From Anammoximicrobium sp964486845 (GTDB taxonomy: Bacteria > Planctomycetota > Planctomycetia > Pirellulales > Pirellulaceae): a stretch of DNA of 64,000 nucleotides. How positions within the stretch are numbered: position 1 is the stretch's first letter; every line of letters begins with the position of its first letter. The DNA is taken from the NCBI GenBank assembly GCA_964486845.1, contig CAZAQY010000007.1:17295-81294 (forward strand). Direction: 5' to 3'. The notes beneath the pieces are model-generated. The model saw only the letters and a list, made by a program, of their open reading frames with translations. It searched no databases and had not been told where the DNA came from. The translations under genes were made by a program, and so were the position numbers. Shown here piece after piece: positions 41,632 through 49,029 of this stretch.

Positions 41632-42490
41632 AACCGAACTCCGTGAACACCTTCTCGCCGTGCTGCTCGGCGAACTTCAAGAACGCCTCGACGCGATCCT
41701 GGTTCTGCGAAAAGGACAGCCCGATCACGCCCACCCGCACCTCCTGGTCGTATTCGTAGGGCGTCGGGACGACCTCGACGGCGTCCAGGAAGTTGTGGGC
41801 CACGCCGTTCCACATGATACCCGCGTCGCCGAAGCCGAGCTGCAGCTTGGTGCCGATTTCCGAATGGTGCTTGAACATCGCGTTGCCGACGTTGGCCAGC
41901 ACCTGGTCCTTGATCCCCTTCTTGTCCAGCAGCGCCATCACCATCTCGCCGCAGGTGGTGTACTCGGGGTTGTTCAGCAGCACCTGCAATCCCGGCTTGG
42001 CCAGGTCCTCGATCTTTTCGATCTTTTTCGGGTTGCCCTTGGGCACCACCAGGCACGGGGCCAGGTAGCCGACGCGGACCCAGCGGAGCATGGCGCCGAA
42101 CTCCTCCGTCTTGTCCATGTAGGGGTCGTGCGTGATGAACAGGTCCCCGCCGGCTTTCAATTTGACTTGGGGCAGCAACTCCTCCGAGCCTCCGAACGAG
42201 AGCACGACCGTGTGCCCCGTCTCCTTCTGGAACATCTCGACAAGCTTCTCCGTGGGCGGACGGAACGACGTGCCGCAAAGGATCACCAATTCGTCCCCGG
42301 ACGACGGCTCAGGAGCGGCCGCGCCTTCTGGTGTCGCTTCGGCCGCCGGCGCTGCCGGTGCCTCCGGCGCAACCGCTGTCGTGGGCGGGGGAGCAGACGC
42401 GGGCGGCGCCCCAGCGGGCCCGCATCCGACGGCTGCGAGGAGGCTCATCGCGGCGAACAAACACGCTGCTCGTTGAATCCGTGGCGACAT
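41621..42490 (-). CDS. ABC substrate-binding lipoprotein 1 (molybdate/oxyanion type)
   Basis: The ATG at 42490 (MSPRIQRAACLF) has AGAGGTGAAGGAA just upstream and gives a lipoprotein signal with lipobox SLLAAVGC; the 11 codons further upstream are dispensable. A long Pro/Ala linker (about 25-65) leads to the binding domain: DELVILCGTSFRPPTEKL, VVLSFGGSEELLPQVKLKAG, GDLFITHDPYMDK, CLVVPKGNPKKI and GDAGIMWNGVAHNF. It is the first gene of the operon. The Ser-Glu-Glu/Gly-Gly-Ser pattern suits an oxyanion such as molybdate or tungstate, but the ligand is inferred. Confidence 0.88.
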   Translation of the reverse strand: MSPRIQRAACLFAAMSLLAAVGCGPAGAPPASAPPPTTAVAPEAPAAPAAEATPEGAAAPEPSSGDELVILCGTSFRPPTEKLVEMFQKETGHTVVLSFGGSEELLPQVKLKAGGDLFITHDPYMDKTEEFGAMLRWVRVGYLAPCLVVPKGNPKKIEKIEDLAKPGLQVLLNNPEYTTCGEMVMALLDKKGIKDQVLANVGNAMFKHHSEIGTKLQLGFGDAGIMWNGVAHNFLDAVEVVPTPYEYDQEVRVGVIGLSFSQNQDRVEAFLKFAEQHGEKVFTEFGYVK

Positions 42491-42754
42491 TTCCTTCACC
42501 TCTTCCAGGCCTGCTGCGGCCATTCTGACGGCATTTTTTGTGGCGGCCAGCCGCAGCCGGCCACTGAGAGACCAAACCTTGTGTACGAATCATACCGTAA
42601 ACCGAAGCGGCGTGTGGACACGCCCCCCTCAAAAGTTTTCTCCGGAAGCATGGGAACGCACCACGCCAAGGGGACAGGATCACAAGTTGGATACTCATGA
42701 TCGGAGGCGAACCATTGCTCTTCTGCCCTTTGTTTTTCTGTCACTCCATCTTTC

Positions 42755-42783
42755 TTGACACCCTCCACCACGTCTGCTAACAT
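42755..42783 (+). promoter_or_regulatory. Candidate promoter for the methyltransferase-like gene
   Basis: A perfect TTGACA (42755-42760), 17 bases, then TAACAT (42778-42783). The predicted transcript start (about 42790) lies just before the hairpin at 42799. The remaining bases between 42491 and 42754, upstream of the divergent ABC operon, hold no recognisable gene or riboswitch. Confidence 0.5.
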
Positions 42784-42798
42784 GCTTGGCTGGAAGAT

Positions 42799-42835
42799 AA
42801 CGCCCCGACTCTGGGGCCATGAGGGTCGGGGCGTT
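42799..42835 (+). promoter_or_regulatory. Perfect 11-bp hairpin near the 5' end of the predicted leader
   Basis: AACGCCCCGAC (42799-42809) pairs perfectly with GTCGGGGCGTT (42825-42835) around a 15-base loop, followed by CTTGTTG. It could be a weak terminator or attenuator, or a 5' stabiliser, about 9 bases after the predicted transcription start and 36 bases before the start codon. Confidence 0.5.
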
Positions 42836-42871
42836 CTTGTTGCTGCTTGCCCCTGTCGCGTGGGGACGAAG

Positions 42872-43723
42872 ATGAACCGCATCGCCGGCGAGCAGAAACG
42901 GCAGAACGACCAGAGCCGCGGGCGATGGGACCTTTACGCTCCGCACCGCAGCCGCGTGACTCGGTTGCTGACCGACGCAGCCCCGCCCGAGGCCGAGCCT
43001 CATGGGCGGCTATGCGTGCTGGGGGCGGGAAACTCGAACGACCTGGACCTGCGGACGCTGCTGCAGGCGTACGCCCAGGTGCATTTGGTGGACTTGGATG
43101 CGATCGCTCTTCAATCTGGCGTTGACAGCCAGGGTTGCGGGCAGACCGATCGCATCCGCCTGTACGGCAACGTGGATCTGACGTTCATCGCCGACCGCCT
43201 GGCGCTCGGAACACCGCAGCAGCCGCCGAGCGACGGCGAGTTGGAGTTCTGTGCGAGGACGCTGGCGGCCCATCCGCCACTGGACATTCCGAGCCCCTTC
43301 GACACGGTCGCTTCGGTGTGCTTGCTGACCCAGTTGATGCAGTGCGTCGGATTGAGTCTGGGCGAGCATCATCCGCGGTTTGTCGAAACGATCATGCGCC
43401 TGCGAGCCCAGCATCTGGGGCTGCTGCTGGAGTTGCTGCGTCCCGGGGGAACCGCGGTGCTGGTCTTGGACTTTGTCTCTTCGAAGACCTGCCCCGAGTT
43501 ACCCCAGATCCCGGAATCGCGCCTCTTCGACAAAGCCATTGAACTGATCCAGCGGCGGAACTTCTTCACCGGCGTCAACCCGTTTGTGATCCGCCACCTG
43601 TTCGAATCCGACCCCAGCCTGGCACCCGCGGTCCAGAGTGTGCAGATGACCGCTCCCTGGCTGTGGGACTTCGGCCCGCGCGTCTACCTGGTGTGTGCGA
43701 TTCTCGTCCGGCGAAAGCCTTGA
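42872..43723 (+). CDS. SAM-dependent methyltransferase-like protein
   Basis: The ATG at 42872 (MNRIAGEQKRQN) follows GGGGACGAAG; an upstream open stretch belongs to the leader. The 283-residue product shows a Rossmann-type start: RLCVLGAGNSNDLDL (motif I, Gly-rich) and VHLVDLD (acidic residue that would bind the ribose of SAM), with LLRPGGTAVLVLDFV as the later strand. The substrate cannot be predicted, and motif I is not standard (GAGNSND). It is transcribed alone from a good promoter with a hairpin leader. Confidence 0.6.
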   Translation: MNRIAGEQKRQNDQSRGRWDLYAPHRSRVTRLLTDAAPPEAEPHGRLCVLGAGNSNDLDLRTLLQAYAQVHLVDLDAIALQSGVDSQGCGQTDRIRLYGNVDLTFIADRLALGTPQQPPSDGELEFCARTLAAHPPLDIPSPFDTVASVCLLTQLMQCVGLSLGEHHPRFVETIMRLRAQHLGLLLELLRPGGTAVLVLDFVSSKTCPELPQIPESRLFDKAIELIQRRNFFTGVNPFVIRHLFESDPSLAPAVQSVQMTAPWLWDFGPRVYLVCAILVRRKP

Positions 43724-43738
43724 TCGCTGCGAGAATCG

Positions 43739-43834
43739 CGTCTCGAAGGTCGAGCATCAGCGCTGGAGCACGAAATCAGCGACCTGGTCAACGGTACGTA
43801 CGGCCTGACGCCTGACGAGATCGCCCTGATGTGG
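43739..43834 (+). pseudogene. C-terminal remnant of an Eco57I-type DNA methyltransferase
   Basis: An open stretch reads ALEHEISDLVNGTYGLTPDE then IALMW. This matches the conserved tail of large Eco57I-like adenine methyltransferases (consensus around LDREIDxLVYxLYGLTxEEI). Nothing of the rest of such a gene is present; the sequence changes directly into the middle of a RelE-type toxin. It is therefore a deletion scar. Confidence 0.6.
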
Positions 43835-44031
43835 AAAACCGCGAACCCGACCGAGAAACGCGCAACCGAAAACCCCTGGAGCCGAACGCCTTGGCGGATT
43901 GGGAGTTGCGGATTGGCGACTATCGAGTGTTCTATGACATCGACATCGCCGGGACGACGGTGAAAATCAAAGCGATCGGCCACAAAGAACACAACCGCCT
44001 CGTCATCCGAGGCAAGGAGTATCCGTCATGA
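43831..44031 (+). pseudogene. RelE/ParE-type toxin lacking its N-terminal half
   Basis: The frame from GTG 43831 encodes 66 residues containing ETRNRKPLEPNALADWELRI, GDYRVFYDID, KIKAIGHKEHN and RLVIRGKEYPS, the C-terminal half of a RelE/ParE toxin family. Intact members have about 40 more residues at the N-terminus (two helices and the first strand); here these are replaced by the tail of a DNA methyltransferase. It overlaps the antitoxin gene by 4 bases (ATGA), as in working toxin-antitoxin pairs. It is probably non-toxic. Confidence 0.75.
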
Positions 44032-44303
44032 AGACCATCGAACTCACGGCTGCGCCGCCGCGCACAGAAGACGTTCTCCAGCTTGCGGAGGGCGACAGTC
44101 TGGTTGTTCGGACGCCAAACGGGAAGTCCTTCCTGATCGCCGAAATGGACCGCCGCGACGACGCAGAGGACGACTTTGCCCAGGAGGTGGCGTTGGCGCG
44201 GGGCAATAGGGCGCTGAGGGAATTGCTGGCTGAGCGGTCGCGCGAGCCGGGCCGGTACTCGTTGGAGCAAGTGCGCGAGAAATTGGGGCTAAGGCCGCTC
44301 TGA
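44028..44303 (+). CDS. Antitoxin-like protein paired with the truncated RelE
   Basis: The 91-residue product overlaps the toxin frame by 4 bases. KTIELTAAPPRTEDVLQLAE and DSLVVRTPNGKSFLIAEMD resemble the Phd-like N-terminal part of antitoxins that pair with this toxin family, and the C-terminal part (RELLAERSREPGRYSLEQV) would bind the toxin. It appears complete. With its toxin truncated it may persist as a repressor or simply be decaying. Confidence 0.65.
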   Translation: MKTIELTAAPPRTEDVLQLAEGDSLVVRTPNGKSFLIAEMDRRDDAEDDFAQEVALARGNRALRELLAERSREPGRYSLEQVREKLGLRPL

Positions 44304-44439
44304 CGCGGTGCATACATCGGTGTGTTCAGTGTCTAGAGTTGATCATACGGCTGGCGAGATCGGCGTCACGTAGTCCACCGCCCCGCCGCGGATGCCGATT
44401 GCCGGGCCTGAAAGGAAGATGTCACAATCGCGATTGGAA

Positions 44440-45759
44440 CTACGCCAATTGCGCCCGATTCTCGTAGATCTTGGCAATCGCGTTGGCGATGTCGTCCATG
44501 TCTTCCTTGGTTCCCAGCAGGACATTCTGGCTGAAGCAGACGGCCTCGTTGCACAGCGCGTCGTTGTCTGGGCACTCGATCTGCGCGCGGCAGTGGTCGA
44601 GTTGCTCTTTGGAGTACATCCGCTGGAAGTTGCGGGAACTGAGCGTGTTCTCGATGAACGACGCCTTGTTCAATGGGCCGTAGCCGCCGCCGCCGGGGAT
44701 GCCCTCCCGCTGCAATGCGGCCAGGAACTTCGAGCGGGGTACGCCGCCGAATGCTTCCGGATCGTACCGCAGCGGATACAAATGATAGGCGGCCCGCGTC
44801 ACGCCGTCGTACAGCCGGTGCGGCGCAATGCCGGGGATCTCGCGCAGCTTCGACGTCAGGTAGGTCGCGTTCTGCCAACGGCGCTCCGACTGCTCCTCCA
44901 GTCGCTGCATTTGGGCCAGCAGGATGGCCGCCTGGAACTCGGTCATGCGGAACTTCGTGCCCAGCAACGGCCCGCCGCGCCCGAAGTTGTGGTAGGAATT
45001 CGCCCGATCCATCAGCTTGTCGTCGGCGCCTAACACGGCGCCGCCTTCGCCGCAGGTCAGGTGCTTTGAGTTCTGGAAACTGAAGCAGCCCAGATGGCCG
45101 AGCGTGCCGCACTTCTTGCCCTTGTATTCCGCCAGCCACGCCTGGCAGGCGTCTTCCACGACCACCAGGTTGTGCTTCTTGGCGATGGCGTTGATCCGGT
45201 CCATGTCGGCCGGCAGCCCGTAGATGTGAACCGGCAGAATGGCCTTGGTGTTCGGCGTGATTTTCGCTTCCATCTTCTCCGGGTTCACCAGGAACGTCTC
45301 GCGGTCCGTATCGACCATGATGGGCAGAGCGCCCGACAGGAGGATGACCTGAACCGACGCGCAGAACGTGTACGGGCCGACCAGCACCTCGTCGCCCACG
45401 CCGATATCGAGTGCATTGAGCGCCGTGAGCAACGCACTGGTGCCGCTGGTGACCGCCAGGCAGCGTTTGGCTCCCAACAATTCGGCGTACTTTTTCTCGA
45501 ACTCGGCCACGACCTTCGATCGCGACCAGACGCCGCTGCGGAGCACCGACAGGACCAGTTCCTCGTCACGTTCCTTGTCCCAGACGGGCCAGCCAGGGAA
45601 CCCCTTGGTGCGCACCGGCGTGCCGCCCTTGATTGCCAGTTTGCTCGCCACCCCGCTCGCCGCCGCACGTGCCGGAACGGCTTGTCCGGCCACTGCGGCC
45701 AAGGAGCCCAAGGAAGTTGCCGCCACAAATTGCCGTCGGTTCAAACGCGGAGTGTCCAT
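44440..45759 (-). CDS. Tat-exported DegT/DnrJ/EryC1/StrS-type aminotransferase
   Basis: The ATG at 45759 (MDTPRLNRRQFVAAT) has AAGGA 8 bases upstream and opens with a twin-arginine signal (NRRQFVAA) and an Ala-rich stretch. The rest is a PLP-dependent fold-type I enzyme: AVTSGTSALLTALNAL, GDEVLVGPYTF, PVHIYGLPADMD, VVEDACQAW and SFQNSKHLTCGEGG with the probable Schiff-base Lys. Such enzymes usually make amino sugars in the cytoplasm; export of a PLP enzyme requires folding first, which is what Tat does. Length (439 aa) is normal plus signal. The 136 bases downstream hold nothing recognisable. Confidence 0.9.
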   Translation of the reverse strand: MDTPRLNRRQFVAATSLGSLAAVAGQAVPARAAASGVASKLAIKGGTPVRTKGFPGWPVWDKERDEELVLSVLRSGVWSRSKVVAEFEKKYAELLGAKRCLAVTSGTSALLTALNALDIGVGDEVLVGPYTFCASVQVILLSGALPIMVDTDRETFLVNPEKMEAKITPNTKAILPVHIYGLPADMDRINAIAKKHNLVVVEDACQAWLAEYKGKKCGTLGHLGCFSFQNSKHLTCGEGGAVLGADDKLMDRANSYHNFGRGGPLLGTKFRMTEFQAAILLAQMQRLEEQSERRWQNATYLTSKLREIPGIAPHRLYDGVTRAAYHLYPLRYDPEAFGGVPRSKFLAALQREGIPGGGGYGPLNKASFIENTLSSRNFQRMYSKEQLDHCRAQIECPDNDALCNEAVCFSQNVLLGTKEDMDDIANAIAKIYENRAQLA

Positions 45760-45888
45760 TGCTCGGTCCTTTCGCAATCGCATGTAAGGGGTGGGTGGAA
45801 GGCCAGTACGTGGGAGAGTCTCCATAAACAGATTACCGAATCGCGACGAAGCCTGCAACCATCGAGAACAGACGCATCGCCTGAGCCA

Positions 45889-45912
45889 ACGGCGCTAGCC
45901 GCGGGTTTACCG
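45889..45912. repeat. Partial copy of the GCTAGC-type intergenic element
   Basis: This stretch shares GGCGCTAGCC plus GC with an arm of the inverted repeat at 37981-38007 and continues GGGTTTACC. There is no matching second arm here. It lies between the aminotransferase gene and the end of the propeller gene. Confidence 0.45.
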
Positions 45913-46024
45913 AGGCCGTCGCGTTGGAAAAAAACCGACGCTATCGCGTTCGGCTCACAAATCATCGCAACCCTGGCCAGCAACAGCACGCCTTTCCGGG
46001 GGGGCGGAGAAGGCCAAGTTCTTT

Positions 46025-47683
46025 TCAGTTTACGCGAGCCATCGGGCGACCGACCGTATCCACGGGACCGTCGAAACCGGGGCCGCCGGCGGCGACGTAC
46101 CCGTGGCTCGCACCCGAGCCGTCCGGCGTGACCCAGAACGCGTAGAGGCTTCCCTTCGTGAGATGAAACCGCAGGCGAACCGTCTGACCACTTAACGCCG
46201 ACAGATCGCCGGCTCCCTCCCAACGGATTTGGGCCAGCGTGGCATCCTCGCGCACGGGTAGGCACCGCTGGCGCGTAAACGGAGCGATCGGCTTGCCGTC
46301 GGCGCCCAGCACCTCCGCCCGCAGTTCGCCGCCGTCCATGTCGGCGTTCACGAACAGGTACCGGCCTTGGAAGCGGACGGGCCGCGTGGTCACGGCGCCT
46401 GGCGTGTCGCCTGCATCGAGCGATGCGAATCCGTCGCGGCGCAGTGTGGCCAGCGCGGTCGTACAGACGCCCGACGAGGTTGAGCCGGGAATCCCTTTCC
46501 GGGCGCTCACGTAGAAGTACAGCTGATCTCCCACCACCAAGCATCCGCCGCCAGCCGACTGGACGTTGCCCCAGTTCCAGTCGCCTTGCTTCTCCGAAAC
46601 CGGGTTGAACGCCCGCCGGTCGGGCCGATGCCAGTGGAAGCCATCGCGGCTGAACCCCACGCACACCTCGTTCGGCTTAGCTCGGTCCGACGGTTGGCCG
46701 CGCCAGATGGTGAACAAGCCCAGCAGCAGGCTCTCGTAGGCCACGCAGTCCAGGTTGTACAGTTGTGTGGGCGTCTTGAGATCTTGCCGCGGCGGGGCGG
46801 CGCTGTCCGCGCCGACCCACAAAACGGGCTCACCAGACTTCCACTGGGCATCGCGCAGAAAGTCCGTCGCTTCCCAATACTGGCGGATGCGTCCAAAGCC
46901 GCTCGCGCTGGCACGGATGCCATAGATCCACTTCTTCAGAAACGGATTGTAGAAGAACGTCGTCCGATCGCCCGTGGGGCCGCTGTGTACGGGCTCGCTC
47001 CAGTGGATGCCGTCCGCCGAGGTCTGGAGCACCAGACGACCGCCCGTGTAGTAGGCCATTTTGAAACGCGACTGAGGATTGTCAGTCTCCAAATCCAGCC
47101 ACACCGTGCTGGAATCACGCCTACCCTTCTGGATCAAGTTCGTGCCGGGAAACACGTCCAGTTCGGGCTTCGTCCAGTGGATGCCGTCTTTGGACGTCGC
47201 GTAGCCGGTACCCGCCACGTAGCCGGCCATGTACCACATCTTGAACAGTCGGTCTTGGGGGTCGTAGAACACGCCGTCGCTGAAGACCATCGCGCACGGA
47301 TTGGGCTCAGTCATTTCCCATGGCTTGTCCGGCACGAGCACGGGGTTCTGCGGCGTGTATTCCGCAAGGTGGTAGGTGCGTTGGAGGTCGGTTTCTTGGA
47401 TCAGGAAATCGTCGACAAACAGTTGCCGCCCCACGTCGATGGGAATCACTTCCGGCGGCGGCGCGAGATACGGCGGTGTGACCGGGTCGCGCGGCAGCTG
47501 CTGCATTTGCGGCGGCCAAGTGGCCGGCAAGGCGATGCCGTTGTACAAGACCTGGCCGGCGCGGGATTGGGCCGCCGCCGGACTCGCCTGCTGAGCAAAA
47601 CACCACGCCACACAATACGCGATCGCCATCGTCATCGCGACGCCGGTGGCCGTACGTCCTGAAACCTGCTGGTACGCGTTCAT
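46025..47683 (-). CDS. Secreted GH43/GH32-like beta-propeller protein
   Basis: I chose the ATG at 47683 (MNAYQQVSG) because AAAGG lies 8 bases before it; an in-frame ATG 24 bases upstream is possible. The 552-residue product has a signal peptide ending near SPAAAQ and repeated bladed motifs seen in GH43/GH32-type propellers: FVDDFLIQE, FYDPQDRLFKMWYMAG, GYATSKDGIHWTKPELD, QTSADGIHWSEP and GFSRDGFHWHRPD. A C-terminal beta-sandwich (about 420-552) ends with FWVTPDGSG. The VDD and SxDGxHW blocks are common in planctomycete proteins of this type. Catalytic residues are not certain. Confidence 0.8.
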   Translation of the reverse strand: MNAYQQVSGRTATGVAMTMAIAYCVAWCFAQQASPAAAQSRAGQVLYNGIALPATWPPQMQQLPRDPVTPPYLAPPPEVIPIDVGRQLFVDDFLIQETDLQRTYHLAEYTPQNPVLVPDKPWEMTEPNPCAMVFSDGVFYDPQDRLFKMWYMAGYVAGTGYATSKDGIHWTKPELDVFPGTNLIQKGRRDSSTVWLDLETDNPQSRFKMAYYTGGRLVLQTSADGIHWSEPVHSGPTGDRTTFFYNPFLKKWIYGIRASASGFGRIRQYWEATDFLRDAQWKSGEPVLWVGADSAAPPRQDLKTPTQLYNLDCVAYESLLLGLFTIWRGQPSDRAKPNEVCVGFSRDGFHWHRPDRRAFNPVSEKQGDWNWGNVQSAGGGCLVVGDQLYFYVSARKGIPGSTSSGVCTTALATLRRDGFASLDAGDTPGAVTTRPVRFQGRYLFVNADMDGGELRAEVLGADGKPIAPFTRQRCLPVREDATLAQIRWEGAGDLSALSGQTVRLRFHLTKGSLYAFWVTPDGSGASHGYVAAGGPGFDGPVDTVGRPMARVN

Positions 47684-47809
47684 CGTGTTGCCCTTTCCGT
47701 CGATCATGTCAGCGAGCTAGGGATCACTTGACGGCCATCGCCGGCTCGCGCCAGAATAACCCGGATTTCAGAGCCTGCCAAGGGACTTGACTCACCGAGC
47801 CGGTCGCCC

Positions 47810-48226
47810 TCAATCCCACCACACCGTCACGATCCCATACTCATCGCGGCCGGTGCCCAAGGCGCGGTCGATTTCCTCTTGGTCCTCACAGACCCAAACC
47901 TTGCCGCCCCAATCTTCTTCCTGGATGATTCGGGCCAACTCGCGGGCCTTGTCGCGAGTGGGCGTCAACAGGAACAGCGTGTCGGCGTTCCAGAAATTGT
48001 CGTCCAGATCGCGGAGCTTGATCAGACCCGACATGAGCAAGTGGGCCGGTTTCGCGTAGTTCGGGAGACCGGGCCGGTCCAACAAGGCCGCCAGCCACAG
48101 ATCGCGGTGCGCCAGCAGGCTTGCCAGCACCCGCTCTCCGTCCAGAGCATTCCACCGGGCACGACGCAGAAGCTCCAGCTGGATGTCCTGGACGGTGGCG
48201 TCGCGAAGCAAAAGTGATTCGTTCAT
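47810..48226 (-). CDS. Small hypothetical protein
   Basis: The 138-residue frame from ATG 48226 starts MNESLLLRDATVQDIQLELL and ends DEYGIVTVWWD. It is rich in charged residues, with predicted helices, no signal peptide and no membrane segment. LFLLTPTRDKARELARIIQEE followed by GGKVWVCEDQEEID suggests a small alpha/beta fold. There is no clear ribosome binding site, and a start further upstream (to 48361) is possible. I do not recognise the family. It is divergent from the restriction-like gene. Confidence 0.6.
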   Translation of the reverse strand: MNESLLLRDATVQDIQLELLRRARWNALDGERVLASLLAHRDLWLAALLDRPGLPNYAKPAHLLMSGLIKLRDLDDNFWNADTLFLLTPTRDKARELARIIQEEDWGGKVWVCEDQEEIDRALGTGRDEYGIVTVWWD

Positions 48227-48346
48227 GGGGCAAAGGGAAGGCATAAGGGATACAAATTTCCTTTTCCCGACACGTCCGATTGTAAGCAGGAGGAGGCGGT
48301 GACGCAAGGAGGAAGGAGGGGGCAGCATAGGTGGCACTGAGAGTAT

Positions 48347-48375
48347 TTGACGGGGATGCACGGGCCTGCCATAAT
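48347..48375 (+). promoter_or_regulatory. Candidate sigma-70 promoter for the restriction-modification-like pair
   Basis: TTGACG (48347-48352), 17 bases, CATAAT (48370-48375), both 5 of 6 to consensus. GGAGAGGAG follows and leads to the GTG start at 48400, so the leader would be very short. Confidence 0.55.
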
Positions 48376-48399
48376 CGTCGGCGGAGAGGAGATCGAGTT

Positions 48400-49029
48400 G
48401 TGAAAGTCGCGTCTGCGACCGAAATCTGTGAAGACCGCGGTCTGCTGCCTGTCGATACGCTCCGCAAAGCGTACGAGCACGNNNNNNNNNNNNNNNNNNN
48501 NNNNNNNNNNNNNNNNNNNNNNNNNNNNNNNNNNNNNNNNNNNNNNNNNNNNNNNNNNNNNNNNNNNNNNNNNNNNNNNNNCGACGAAGCCTATTCGCGC
48601 CTAATCATGGACGCGCTTGCGGTGTGTCACCAATATCGCCCGAAGTTCGGCAAGGGAAGACGCTCGGGTTACACACTCGGCCAATTCCAGGAGATGTACC
48701 AGGCGGATCCGTTCTACAGCTGGTTCGGCTTGGATTCGCCGTTGGTCTACGCGGCGCACAAAGCCGCCGGGGGAATCACCTCGGTCTACCGCCAAATCGG
48801 AATCGCTTGCGAGCGGCTGATTCGTCAAGTCTTTCAAGATGCCCTGGGGCTCACGTGTGAAGACGCCGAGTGGTCGTACCAAGTACGCGTCCTCGACGGA
48901 GAGCCTTGGGATTCCAGCTACGTGTTCTCCAAGGATGTCCTCGGCTACGACTTGGCTGGCTTCTTTGAACGCACATCCCCGAACATCAAAGGGGAGGTGC
49001 AGCGAATCATCCAGGATCTACTCGAATGA
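48400..49029 (+). CDS. Possible restriction endonuclease (partner of a DNA methylase), interrupted by a sequence gap
   Basis: The GTG at 48400 follows GGAGAGGAG and reads MKVASATEICEDRGLLPVDT before the 100-N gap. After the gap a frame beginning near 48584 reads DEAYSRLIMDALAVCHQYRP, YAAHKAAGGITSVYRQIGIA, CERLIRQVFQDALGL and ends GEVQRIIQDLLE at 49029. The two parts share a phase only if the gap length is right. I do not recognise the family firmly; its 4-base overlap (ATGA) with a DNA methylase gene is what suggests a type II endonuclease. Part of the middle may also be missing. Confidence 0.5.
   Translation: MKVASATEICEDRGLLPVDTLRKAYEHXXXXXXXXXXXXXXXXXXXXXXXXXXXXXXXXXXDEAYSRLIMDALAVCHQYRPKFGKGRRSGYTLGQFQEMYQADPFYSWFGLDSPLVYAAHKAAGGITSVYRQIGIACERLIRQVFQDALGLTCEDAEWSYQVRVLDGEPWDSSYVFSKDVLGYDLAGFFERTSPNIKGEVQRIIQDLLE
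48482..48581. other. Assembly gap (100 N)
   Basis: Exactly 100 undetermined bases, the usual placeholder for a scaffold join of unknown length. Anything spanning it, including the reading frame of the restriction-like gene, is uncertain. Confidence 0.99.

Noticed and set aside
42799..42835. Hairpin read as a plain rho-independent terminator
   Set aside because: Only CTTGTTG follows, no upstream gene on that strand ends here, and it sits just after a promoter, so a leader element is more likely.
48331..48399. Upstream in-frame codons of the restriction-like gene
   Set aside because: They overlap the promoter, and the GTG at 48400 has the better ribosome binding site.
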